Assembly: GCA_029057985.1 (NCBI GenBank)
Contig: JAIDYR010000004.1
Span: forward strand, 52,336-116,335
Reading direction: 5' to 3'
Length of the DNA: 64,000 bases
Source: Muribaculaceae bacterium
Lineage (GTDB): Bacteria > Bacteroidota > Bacteroidia > Bacteroidales > Muribaculaceae
Below, one piece after another: positions 56,344-64,000 of this stretch (its first letter is position 1; the number at the start of each line of letters is the position of its first letter). Position numbers and translations under genes: made by a program. A model generated the notes under the pieces. That model had not been told where the DNA came from and did no database searches. It was given only the letters and a program-made list of their open reading frames with translations.

Positions 56344-56533
56344 TTAGAGCCCGTTTACTAAGAACTGTTAAAATTTCATTTTGATCGAATATCAACGATA
56401 AAACGCCCATATTTTAGCCATTTTCGATCTTTTCATCAGTCACGATGCCCGCATCGCGCCTTCTTCAAAAATCGAAACTGCCTCAAAATCTGTACATTTT
56501 CTCGTTAACATTCTTTAGTAAACTGGCTCTTAA
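56344..56533. mobile_element. MITE-like non-coding element with terminal inverted repeats
   Basis: The ends TTAGAGCCCGTTTACTAA (56344-) and TTAGTAAACTGGCTCTTAA (-56533) are imperfect inverted repeats of about 28 bp. Between them lie about 130 bp with no ORF on either strand: on the minus strand three stops interrupt a residual frame (GSFDF and DAGIVTDEKIENG). The right end runs into the last codon and stop of the Bax-inhibitor gene. The structure suggests a small non-autonomous transposable element. The core TTAGAnCCCGTTT recurs at 27601 and 59218. Confidence 0.5.
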
Positions 56534-57252
56534 TCGCGGCCGCCTCCGAAGATACGGAGAAGGAAGATAAAGAGGTTGATGAAGTCGAGGTAAAGATTCA
56601 TGGCTCCGATAGTAGCCAGGCGATCAGTTACGCCCGGATCAAGGTTGGCTTGAGCCAGACGGCGGATTTGCTGAGTATCCCATGCCGTCAGACCGACGAA
56701 GAGCAGAACGCCTACGATTGATACCACCCATTCAATCGTGTTGCTGTGGGCAAACCAATTGACGATCATCAGGATTATAAGCCCGAAAAGAGCCATCATC
56801 AGGTAGGAGCCGAACTTCGAAAGGTCGGACTTGGTGAAATATCCATAGACACTCATTGCGCCGAATGTGCCGGCGGTAATGAAGAGAGTATAGACGATTG
56901 TGCCGATTCGGTAGACAAAGAATATAGGAGTCAGCCACGCTCCCATAAGAGCTGAGAAGACACAGAACCAGAAGAGCAAAGTACCCTGCTGCATCTTCAG
57001 CGCACGCGACGGGATAATCCATGCCATGGCGAACATTCCTATGAGCATACCCCAGAATACAATCTTATTCCCGAAGAAGAACGCGATTGCTGAGGGGGAA
57101 GATGCGATGCCGAGTGCGCAGAATGCAGATATCAGCAAGCCGATAAACATTCGCACGTAAACCTTACGCATCACGGTATTGACCTGAGTGGTCAACCCGG
57201 CGGATGACCCTCCATAGTAAGGAGGAGGAGTCTGAGAATTTCTGTAATCCAT
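56530..57252 (-). CDS. Bax inhibitor-1/YccA family membrane protein
   Basis: A 240-residue integral membrane protein with seven predicted helices (for example MFIGLLISAFCALGIASSPSAIAFFF and IEWVVSIVGVLLFVGLTAWDTQQI). The typical start (TQVNTVMRKVYVRMFIGLL) and GLTAWDTQQIRRLAQ near the C-terminus identify the family. Bacterial members act as pH-sensitive calcium leak channels or FtsH regulators. Its stop codon lies inside the right end of the MITE-like element. Confidence 0.9.
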   Translation of the reverse strand: MDYRNSQTPPPYYGGSSAGLTTQVNTVMRKVYVRMFIGLLISAFCALGIASSPSAIAFFFGNKIVFWGMLIGMFAMAWIIPSRALKMQQGTLLFWFCVFSALMGAWLTPIFFVYRIGTIVYTLFITAGTFGAMSVYGYFTKSDLSKFGSYLMMALFGLIILMIVNWFAHSNTIEWVVSIVGVLLFVGLTAWDTQQIRRLAQANLDPGVTDRLATIGAMNLYLDFINLFIFLLRIFGGGRD

Positions 57253-57390
57253 ATTTGTATTTAATTTTGTGGGTTAGTCGTCATTGACAAATTACTTCGT
57301 TTCCGACGTGATTCTTTATAAGAAAACGCTTATAAGGATTGGGATTGTTCGAAGAATCTATCACTTTTGACACAAATTTCGTGCCAAAGT

Positions 57391-59172
57391 TTACATTCTC
57401 TCCGGCATTTCCATGCCGAGAAGTTGCGTTCCGGAGCGAAGCGTGCGAGCTACGATCTGCGACAGATTAAGACGCAGGCATCGGGTAGCCGGATCATCTT
57501 CCTTCAAAATGGAGTAATCATGATAGAATTGATTATACTCCTTAGCAAGTTCATAGCAATAATTGGCGATGACAGCCGGAGAGTAATTGCGTCCGGCTTC
57601 GGCAACTACCCCCGGGAAATCCGCAATTTTCTGAATGAGCACCTGCTCTTTCTCGTTGGGTACGGCTTCGGCATAGGAGCATGACGCGAGTTCATCGGCA
57701 GCCTTACGACATACGCTGCGGATACGGGCATACGTATATTGCAGGAACGGCCCCGTATTACCATTGAAATCGATCGACTCCTTGGGATTGAAGAGCATAT
57801 TCTTTTTGGGATCGACCTTCAGCAGGAAATACTTAAGGGCGCCGAGTCCGACCATACGGGCGATTTCTTCCGCTTCCTCTTCAGGCATGCCGTCGAATCT
57901 GCTCGCAGCAGCCTCCCTGGCATTAGCTATCATTGTATCCATAAGGTCGTCGGCATCGACAACAGTGCCTTCACGGGATTTCATCTTACCCTCGGGGAGT
58001 TCGACCATTCCGTAGGAGAAGTGGGTAAGGGATTTACCCCATTTGAATCCGAGTTTGTCGAGTAGCAGACTGAGAACCTGAAAATGATAGTTCTGCTCGT
58101 TGCCGACAACGTAGATCATCTTGTCGATAGGGAAATCCTGATATCTGAGTTTGGCAGTGCCTATATCCTGAGTCATATATACGGAAGTGCCGTCAGAACG
58201 CAGAAGAAGTTTATGATCAAGGCCGTCGGGAGTAAGGTCGGCCCATACAGAGCCATCATCCTTCTTATACATTATGCCCTTCTCCATGCCGCCGAGCACG
58301 AGATCCTTACCTTCAAGATATGTGTCGGATTCGTAGTAGATTTTATCAAAATCTACACCCAGACGCTTGTAGGTCTCGTCAAAGCCGGCATATACCCATT
58401 CATTCATCATTTTCCAGAGACTGCGCACTTCTTCGTCGCCGGCTTCCCAACGACGGAGCATCTCGCGGGCCTCTTTCATAAGTTCAGACTCTGTCTCGGC
58501 TTCCTCTTTTGAAAGGTTCTTCTCATTCATAAGCTGATTAAGCTCAGCTTTGTAATGCTTGTCGAAAAGGACGTAGAAATCTCCTATAAGATGGTCGCCT
58601 TTCTTGCCGGCTGATTCGGGGGTCACTCCTTCGCCCCATTTTTTCCATGCAAGCATCGACTTGCAGATATGAATTCCGCGGTCATTGACAATATTGGTCT
58701 TCACTACCTTCTTACCATTGGCCTTGAGAATCTGAGAGAGGGAGTAGCCAAGAAGATTATTACGGACGTGTCCGAGATGAAGGGGCTTATTAGTATTGGG
58801 GGATGAATATTCCACCATGACCAATTCCGAATCTTCAGTCGGAGTTAAAAATCCGAAGTTCTCTTCGCCTTGAATTTCATGAAGCAGATTACGCCAGAAT
58901 TCAGCGCTCACAGTCAGGTTAAGGAAGCCCTTTACGGCATTGAAAGCCGCTACAGCATCTACATTTTCTTTCATCCAGGCGCCGATTTCCTGTGCTGTAG
59001 CCTCGGGCGCCTTGTGAGAAGCCTTGAGGAAGGGGAAAACGACAACTGTCAGATGCCCTTCGAATTCTTTCTTCGTAGGCGAAACCTGCACATTTGCCGG
59101 GGCAATCTCAGCGCCATAAAGTGCCTTTACAGCATCGCTGACGCCCTGCGCGATAATCTCTTCTATTTTCAT
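57391..59172 (-). CDS. argS: Arginyl-tRNA synthetase
   Basis: A 593-residue class I synthetase. An N-terminal tRNA D-loop domain (about 1-110) is followed by the HIGH motif region VEYSSPNTNKPLHLGHVRNNLLG and the KMSK-like KMKSREGTVVDADDLMD. The C-terminal anticodon-binding domain ends LLGMEMPERM. It has its own promoter within the 3' end of the upstream helicase gene. Confidence 0.96.
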   Translation of the reverse strand: MKIEEIIAQGVSDAVKALYGAEIAPANVQVSPTKKEFEGHLTVVVFPFLKASHKAPEATAQEIGAWMKENVDAVAAFNAVKGFLNLTVSAEFWRNLLHEIQGEENFGFLTPTEDSELVMVEYSSPNTNKPLHLGHVRNNLLGYSLSQILKANGKKVVKTNIVNDRGIHICKSMLAWKKWGEGVTPESAGKKGDHLIGDFYVLFDKHYKAELNQLMNEKNLSKEEAETESELMKEAREMLRRWEAGDEEVRSLWKMMNEWVYAGFDETYKRLGVDFDKIYYESDTYLEGKDLVLGGMEKGIMYKKDDGSVWADLTPDGLDHKLLLRSDGTSVYMTQDIGTAKLRYQDFPIDKMIYVVGNEQNYHFQVLSLLLDKLGFKWGKSLTHFSYGMVELPEGKMKSREGTVVDADDLMDTMIANAREAAASRFDGMPEEEAEEIARMVGLGALKYFLLKVDPKKNMLFNPKESIDFNGNTGPFLQYTYARIRSVCRKAADELASCSYAEAVPNEKEQVLIQKIADFPGVVAEAGRNYSPAVIANYCYELAKEYNQFYHDYSILKEDDPATRCLRLNLSQIVARTLRSGTQLLGMEMPERM

Positions 59173-59217
59173 ATTTAATATGTAGTCTTGTTGATTTCTT
59201 TTCGTTTTGGGATACCT

Positions 59218-59235
59218 TAGACCCCGTTTAATAAA
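59218..59235. repeat. Half-copy of the TTAGAnCCCGTTT element
   Basis: TTAGACCCCGTTTAATAA lies in the argS leader, just past the argS transcription start. It matches one arm of the palindrome at 27601-27631 and the left end of the element at 56344. Confidence 0.45.
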
Positions 59236-59243
59236 ATAAGTTA

Positions 59244-59275
59244 CAAAATTAATGATTTTTTCTTGTTTCTACAAA
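59244..59275 (-). promoter_or_regulatory. Promoter of argS
   Basis: TAATTTTG (59244-59251) and TTTG (59272-59275) with a 20-nt spacer on the minus strand. The -33 element is inside the last codons of the AddA-like gene. Confidence 0.7.
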
Positions 59276-62200
59276 TAGACTTGCTCGACTTCCCCTTCTT
59301 TAATATACCATAAGTATCCTTCGACATGGGGGGCGCCCGCATACTCCCGCAGCTTACGCATATAGTTACGCACCTGGCTGCGATAGGCTGACCGGTTGGA
59401 CGTACCGAATTTATAATCTATCACAGTCATTGACCCATCCTTGTTTACAAGCACCCGATCGGGACGCCGGGTCCGGCTGCCGGCCTGGATGAGAGGTCGC
59501 TCATTGAGGACCTTTCTGCTCCCGTCAAACCATCCATAGTCTTCGACCGACATAAGCGCTTTCTCCAGAAGCGGATAATAATATTCAATCTCATCTCGGC
59601 TTATCCTCCCCTTGACACGCATCTTTTCAAATCCTTTACGCAGATCCGATGCTTCCCTGACATATTCCAGTACCCCATGAAGCAGGCTTCCGACAGAGCG
59701 TGGATCCTGACGATCATCTTCGGCAGGATCTTCGTAGAGTTGATCTTTTTCCGGAGTATACTGGAGTATCGGACGATTGGAATTTACAAAATATTCGCTG
59801 ATCTGACGGTCTTCGGAAGCCGATTGTTTCTCCTCGCGGTATCGTTTAAGAGTAGACGCTACGTCTTGTATGGGCATGCCGTATTCATAAGCGGCCGGGC
59901 CTATCTTCATTTCTTCATCCGAAGGCATCATTTCCATCTCATCCGGTCTGTTCTTGGCCGAATACTCGTCATATCTTCCTATAATCTCCTTAATGGCAAC
60001 TCCCATTGATTTCTTCGCGGCTTCGGAGGATGCGACCCCCTTTTTACGGGATTTAGTTTCCTCCTCCGATTCTACTACGTCATCATCGGCGGGCAGGCCA
60101 GCCTGCCATATATATAGCTCACATATAGGTCGAGTCATTGCCACGTAAGCCTTATTGAGCTGATCGGCGCGCACATTCTTCACAGCTTCGCTCCGTATCG
60201 ACTCAAACGGCGTATTCTTCCATTTCGTTTCAGACTTGCTGATCAGAATCGGCATCATTGAAGGCAGATACTCCGCCAACGGAAAATCTTCGGGAATCTC
60301 CACCCATGTCCACTCATCTTTCATCTCGAGACTAAAATCCAGTTCGGGCAGCAATACACAGGGAAATTCCAGACCTTTGGACTTATGGATTGTCATCACC
60401 GATATAGCGTCGGAACCTTCCGGAGAGATGACTGCGACATTACACCCTGCCTTATCCCACCATCTCAGAAAACTACCGATATCCGAAGGCCATACCTCGC
60501 AGTAGGCCAATACCTCATCCTGGAAGGCTGCAAGATAGATGGCATCGTTTCGTTTGAGTTCGTCGGCGACAAATATCTCAGTCAGCGCCTCCACCAAGGA
60601 CGGAAGGGTGACGGCCTGCATCCCTGCAAGAAGTTCAGACATTACATCTCCATCGAAATCTCCGCTAAGAAAGTTTTCGATTCGCTCCTGCATATCTTCA
60701 TCGCGATGGCTCATGCAATAGTAACGGAAATGTGCGGCCAAGGGGAGCCAATTAGTGCGTATCGACTTGTCGTCATCTTCAGAATCCGCAAATTTGCCTT
60801 CCATGCCGTTCTGAATCATACGCAGACATTCGACTACAGTCTGCACGGCTTTAGAAACACCGAGTTTTAGAGAATCCTCCCCAACGAATGAAAGTTTCTG
60901 AAGCGACTCGTCATCATCAGTCATCGAGCGATCCGAGAGATAGGAAATAATTTCTCCGGCAGCTGCATTCGAATTGGTCAGAATGGCAATTTCTTTCTGT
61001 AAGTATCCGCGGCTCAACAGATTATTGATGCGATGATATATACTCTCCAGAAGAGTTTCGGAAAGTCGATCTACTACGTCACTTTCCTTTTTTTCTCTAT
61101 TTTCAGCGTAGAACTCAACGCAAACATATCCTTTTTCCTCCTTCTTGGCAGGAAATTGAACCGTATTGGCGTAAAGATTTTCGAGGCCGCCACCAAGCAG
61201 ATCAGTGAGATGGCGAAAGAAGAAATTATTGAATTTGACGATTCTACGCAGACTGCGGTGATTAGTATTTTCAGCTTTTGCATGTCCGCGCATATCGAGT
61301 CCGGGGAATTCATCCGGCACCCTTCCGGTGATGAGCGTGGGGTCTGCGCTGCGGAAGCGATATATGCTTTGCTTGGCATCTCCAATGATGAGATTCTCAT
61401 TGTCATGGCTCTCGCTTTCACGCAAAAGAGGCACCATATTGTCCCATTGCATACGTGAGGTGTCCTGAAATTCATCTATAAGGAAGTGATGAAATCGGGA
61501 GCCGTGGCGTTCGTAGATAAATGGCACGTCATCATCTGCTATAATACGCCGAAGAATCGTATTGGTATCCGAGAGTTTCATCGTGCCGCTCTCGACAAGG
61601 AATTGCTCGCCGCGCTTATGCAGTTCGCGCATCAGGCCAATACGCGGCACACTTTTTTTAAGCAGCTGCCAGAGTTGATTATTCGCAGAAGCCTTCCATT
61701 CCGACCATTCATCAAAAGCCTGACGCAATTTATTGAGAGCTTCCACCAGAGAGTGGCACCGTTCCGCGTAAATACCGAGCATTTTCTTTTTATCGGCATC
61801 TTTCCCCTTCCATAGATTTTTCTCAGTCCATTCTTTCGGGCCGGATAGTTTTAAATCATCAGCAGGATCTGCCGTTGAGGAGGCGAACTTGGCGAGTTGG
61901 CCGGGGAGTAAGTGTCCGTAGGCTATGTAATCCTTCATTGGCTCGGATGACATAGCCGCCGCTTCATCAATCACGTTATTGGCGGCCTCGTTGACGCGCG
62001 CGAACCTGTCGGTCAGTTCATCATCAAATAGCCTTCCGCCTTCATCGAGCGCTTTCAGAAGGTCGCCGCCGTTGTCAAAGTATTCGGTCAGTCTCGCACG
62101 CGGGATTTTATTTTCTTCCTTATCGAATTCGTCGGCAAGTTTTCTGAATTCATCAAGAAGGGTACTTGAACGGGGATTGGCATCAGCCGATATCTTCTGA

Positions 62201-62802
62201 TCGAATACATTCCATCCTTTTTTACCGGTGCGTATCCGCTCCTCAATATAATGTCGCACCCAGCTTTCGGTCACTTTATCGAGGTTACCTCCGGTAAGAT
62301 CATCAATCATTCGGAGCACTACTTCACGATTGACGGCGCCCGTATTGATAATGACTTCATATCCGTCGGGGAGATCTGCTTCGTAGGCAAATGTGCGGAG
62401 TATTGCCTGAAAGAAGGAGTCGATTGTCATTACGTTGAAATCAGAATAGCAGTAAAGGAGATAGCGGAGTGCTATCCCGCAACTCCGGCTGATTTCATCG
62501 GGAGTTGCTGAAAATTCATCCATGAAGTCCTGCATATACGTAGTCGCTCCCGGATTGGCGGGATCGACGTTATAGGCCAGATCGTTGAGTTTGGCCATTA
62601 TGCGTTGCTTCATCTCGTCAGTAGCCTTGTTAGTGAAAGTTATGGCAAGGATATGGCTGACGGAATCGCGAAGTTCGTTGTCATCACGCAGACGTGGCCT
62701 TGTGGCACCCTCATCCTTTATGGATATAAGCAGGCGCAGGAATTTCTTTGTCAGCGTATAGGTCTTGCCTGAGCCGGCTGAAGCGCGTTGAAGAGTTAGC
62801 AA
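59269..62802 (-). CDS. addA: AddA-like UvrD-family helicase/nuclease
   Basis: An 1177-residue protein for double-strand-break end resection. Motif I is ASAGSGKTYTLT, motif II FLIDEFQDTS, motif III GDAKQSIYRFRSADP, motif V/VI SVMTIHKSKGLEFP and YVAMTRP. The C-terminal PD-(D/E)XK nuclease is intact (RTRRPDRVLVNKDGSMTVIDYKFG). The start is a TTG at 62802, as homologues begin MLxxxRASAGSGKT. It lies 11 bp after the SUI1 stop. Its AddB partner is not in the window. Confidence 0.85.
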   Translation of the reverse strand: MLTLQRASAGSGKTYTLTKKFLRLLISIKDEGATRPRLRDDNELRDSVSHILAITFTNKATDEMKQRIMAKLNDLAYNVDPANPGATTYMQDFMDEFSATPDEISRSCGIALRYLLYCYSDFNVMTIDSFFQAILRTFAYEADLPDGYEVIINTGAVNREVVLRMIDDLTGGNLDKVTESWVRHYIEERIRTGKKGWNVFDQKISADANPRSSTLLDEFRKLADEFDKEENKIPRARLTEYFDNGGDLLKALDEGGRLFDDELTDRFARVNEAANNVIDEAAAMSSEPMKDYIAYGHLLPGQLAKFASSTADPADDLKLSGPKEWTEKNLWKGKDADKKKMLGIYAERCHSLVEALNKLRQAFDEWSEWKASANNQLWQLLKKSVPRIGLMRELHKRGEQFLVESGTMKLSDTNTILRRIIADDDVPFIYERHGSRFHHFLIDEFQDTSRMQWDNMVPLLRESESHDNENLIIGDAKQSIYRFRSADPTLITGRVPDEFPGLDMRGHAKAENTNHRSLRRIVKFNNFFFRHLTDLLGGGLENLYANTVQFPAKKEEKGYVCVEFYAENREKKESDVVDRLSETLLESIYHRINNLLSRGYLQKEIAILTNSNAAAGEIISYLSDRSMTDDDESLQKLSFVGEDSLKLGVSKAVQTVVECLRMIQNGMEGKFADSEDDDKSIRTNWLPLAAHFRYYCMSHRDEDMQERIENFLSGDFDGDVMSELLAGMQAVTLPSLVEALTEIFVADELKRNDAIYLAAFQDEVLAYCEVWPSDIGSFLRWWDKAGCNVAVISPEGSDAISVMTIHKSKGLEFPCVLLPELDFSLEMKDEWTWVEIPEDFPLAEYLPSMMPILISKSETKWKNTPFESIRSEAVKNVRADQLNKAYVAMTRPICELYIWQAGLPADDDVVESEEETKSRKKGVASSEAAKKSMGVAIKEIIGRYDEYSAKNRPDEMEMMPSDEEMKIGPAAYEYGMPIQDVASTLKRYREEKQSASEDRQISEYFVNSNRPILQYTPEKDQLYEDPAEDDRQDPRSVGSLLHGVLEYVREASDLRKGFEKMRVKGRISRDEIEYYYPLLEKALMSVEDYGWFDGSRKVLNERPLIQAGSRTRRPDRVLVNKDGSMTVIDYKFGTSNRSAYRSQVRNYMRKLREYAGAPHVEGYLWYIKEGEVEQVYL

Positions 62803-62813
62803 AATTCGAAGGA

Positions 62814-63152
62814 TTATTTTTTGAAATATTCATTAAGTAGGGCCTTGGCTTGTTGGCGTCGGTCGCCTTGCAGAAGAATCTCGCCTCCTCTTGATGAGCC
62901 TCCGCAACCGAGCCTCTGCTTTAGGAAGCGACTTATGTCGGCTACTTGATCGTCGGTCATATCATCGAATCCGGCGATTATGGTAGCGGGCTTTCCGGCG
63001 CGTCCTTTCTTTTCGTAGAAGAATTGCATTTTAGGCATTTTGGGGGCATTGGGGGCCTCCTTCTGACAAGCCCTCTCAGGACCATCAGGGAGATCCCCGG
63101 CGCTTCGGAGGGCTGCCAGAGCATCTTTCCAATCTTCCATATCAGTTTGCAT
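62814..63152 (-). CDS. SUI1/eIF1-family translation factor (YciH-like)
   Basis: A 112-residue protein starting at MQTDMEDWKDALAAL; the track ORF runs 21 codons further upstream into a strong hairpin. The SUI1 domain covers the second half: FFYEKKGRAGKPATIIAGFDDMTDDQVADISRFLKQRLGCGGSSRGGEILLQGDRRQQAKALL, with the conserved GCGGS and ILLQGD. Bacterial members are thought to influence start-site selection. It precedes addA by 11 bp. Confidence 0.85.
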   Translation of the reverse strand: MQTDMEDWKDALAALRSAGDLPDGPERACQKEAPNAPKMPKMQFFYEKKGRAGKPATIIAGFDDMTDDQVADISRFLKQRLGCGGSSRGGEILLQGDRRQQAKALLNEYFKK

Positions 63153-63157
63153 ATTAG

Positions 63158-63207
63158 AGCCGTATCGGATCCGGATGCAATATGCAGTTCCGGAGACCGA
63201 TACGGCT
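63158..63207 (-). promoter_or_regulatory. Strong hairpin just upstream of the SUI1 start codon
   Basis: AGCCGTATCGG (11 bp) pairs with CCGATACGGCT with an additional inner CCGG/CCGG pairing; the last stem base is about 5 nt from the ATG. It would hide any ribosome-binding sequence and may regulate translation. No T-run follows, so it is not a terminator. Confidence 0.5.
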
Positions 63208-63322
63208 ATATTCAATTAAGCCAAGCGGAAGCAAATTATCATTGTTATTGAGCGGGCGCTTGACAATAAAAGCATTATACACGGCAATTATGCCGGCGGC
63301 ATGCCGAAGTTTAATGTCGGAA

Positions 63323-63586
63323 TTACTTGCCGAGGCTGTCAGCGGGCTTGAACTTGCAGACCTTGCGGGCTGCGATTGTGATTTTTTCTTTAGTGCGCGG
63401 ATTTATACCGGTGCGCTCGGGCTTTTCCTGCATACTGAAGGTGCCGAAACCGATGAGCTGAACCTTGTCGTCGTTTACGAGAGCCTGCGCGATGGATTCC
63501 AGAGTTGCATCGAGAGCTGCCTTTGCGTCAACCTTGTTGAGGTTAGCTTTCGCAGCGATTTCATTGATAAGATCTGTCTTGTTCAT
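63323..63586 (-). CDS. hup: HU-family DNA-binding protein
   Basis: An 87-residue nucleoid protein. The family pattern is complete: MNKTDLINEIAAKANLNKVDAKAALDATLESI, VQLIGFGTFSMQEKPERTGINPRTKEKITIAARKVCKFKPAD. It bends DNA as a dimer. A consensus promoter lies about 100 bp upstream and a hairpin begins the leader. Confidence 0.94.
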   Translation of the reverse strand: MNKTDLINEIAAKANLNKVDAKAALDATLESIAQALVNDDKVQLIGFGTFSMQEKPERTGINPRTKEKITIAARKVCKFKPADSLGK

Positions 63587-63661
63587 AATAAATATATATT
63601 TCTATTCTTGAATAATTCCAAAGGAATACTTCTCTATATTAACCATTTTCATGGCATAAAA

Positions 63662-63681
63662 GTTAACACTTGGGTGCTAAC
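63662..63681 (-). promoter_or_regulatory. Hairpin at the 5' end of the HU mRNA
   Basis: GTTAGCAC-CCAA-GTGTTAAC, an 8-bp stem with one G-U, starts right at the predicted transcript start. Such 5' hairpins often stabilise mRNA. Confidence 0.45.
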
Positions 63682-63687
63682 TAAAGG

Positions 63688-63718
63688 CAAATTTAACGAT
63701 AATTATAAGATATTCAAA
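63688..63718 (-). promoter_or_regulatory. Promoter of the HU gene
   Basis: TAAATTTG (63688-63695) and TTTG (63715-63718), 19-nt spacer, minus strand. Confidence 0.7.
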
Positions 63719-63739
63719 TAAAAGTCGGAGAAATTTTTG

Positions 63740-63747
63740 TAAATTTG
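63740..63747 (+). promoter_or_regulatory. Possible promoter of the rhomboid gene
   Basis: TAAATTTG on the + strand, 74 bp before the rhomboid ATG and divergent from the HU promoter. No clear TTG is at -33. Confidence 0.45.
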
Positions 63748-63820
63748 CAGAAAATAGCCCATAATTCGGTCGAAAGGCTCCAAAAATAGTCTTAAATACC
63801 GAAATTTACAATTTCCATGT

Positions 63821-64000
63821 ATGGCCAACAACAACATGCCGGCGTGGCTGGAACAGATTCCACCCGTCACCCGCAACCTTCTCATCATTAACGTCCTCAT
63901 ATGGATTATAGAAGCAGTCACAGGCTCTTTCGGTGAGCGACTTGAATCTATCCTCGGACTACATTTCTGGGGTTCGGAGAAGTTTAATCCGATCCAGATT
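63821..64000 (+). CDS. Rhomboid-family intramembrane protease, N-terminal fragment
   Basis: Open at the window edge, so missing from the ORF track. The 60 residues seen (MANNNMPAWLEQIPPVTRNL, then LIINVLIWIIEAVTG, ending HFWGSEKFNPIQI) match the start of Bacteroidetes rhomboid proteases: a short cytoplasmic tail, the first membrane helix, then the LHFWGSxxFxPxQ loop. The catalytic Ser/His residues would lie beyond the window. Confidence 0.7.
   Translation, partial: MANNNMPAWLEQIPPVTRNLLIINVLIWIIEAVTGSFGERLESILGLHFWGSEKFNPIQI

Overview
The window looks like a chromosomal segment of a Bacteroidales bacterium, probably of the Muribaculaceae type. Direct support: many promoters fit the Bacteroidetes pattern (TTG/TTTG, about 19-20 nt, then TAnnTTTG). 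Secreted proteins end in type IX secretion-like sorting tails. There is a fimbrillin/DUF5119/DUF3575 locus, a DUF6377 regulator, GldE, and a fused formiminotransferase-cyclodeaminase. The family assignment is inference; the phylum is secure.

Layout. (1) 457-5803 (-): an AT-rich operon of four exported proteins, namely a BspA-like leucine-rich repeat protein, two lipoproteins and a YD-like protein. (2) 5854-6242 (-): a structured non-coding RNA with its own promoter and terminator that folds like 6S RNA (Bacteroidales-1 type). (3) 6275-25453 (-): the str-S10-spc-alpha ribosomal superoperon from rpsL to rplQ, with fusA, secY, map, infA and rpoA. Two small genes missing from the ORF track (rpmD, rpmJ) were found. 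The superoperon is cut by two intrinsic terminator/promoter modules (rplP/rpmC and rpsN/rpsH) and has long untranslated leaders before rplC and rpsD. (4) 25829-32758 (+): FTCD, a membrane-bound TPR/DUF6377 regulator, and a large secreted protein joining an esterase-like domain with a lost nucleophile to a PHP phosphoesterase. (5) 32866-36055 (-): fimbrial locus. (6) 36307-42484: GlmU-like protein, an AAA-ATPase pseudogene remnant, M24 aminopeptidase, gamma-carbonic anhydrase, rpsU, a XerC-like recombinase and a hibernation factor. (7) 42503-46426 (+): sugar 3,4-ketoisomerase, sugar aminotransferase, MltG and a DUF4421 protein. (8) 46452-47426: a truncated ECF sigma factor and a RAYT transposase with four REP palindromes, two of them read in frame inside the transposase gene. 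(9) 47472-64000: a thioredoxin-fold lipoprotein, PNPase, acid phosphatase plus porin, a TIGR02757 protein, GldE, a phosphopantetheinyl transferase, a MITE-like element, Bax inhibitor-1, ArgS, an AddA-like helicase-nuclease, SUI1, HU and the start of a rhomboid protease.

Most genes are housekeeping. Parts of the translation and transcription machinery and of envelope biogenesis sit beside accessory surface-protein loci. The strongest leads for a second look are the REP/RAYT cassette, the 6S-like RNA between the ribosomal operon and the surface operon, the segmented ribosomal superoperon, and the esterase-like/PHP fusion. No CRISPR array, prophage or tRNA gene was seen.
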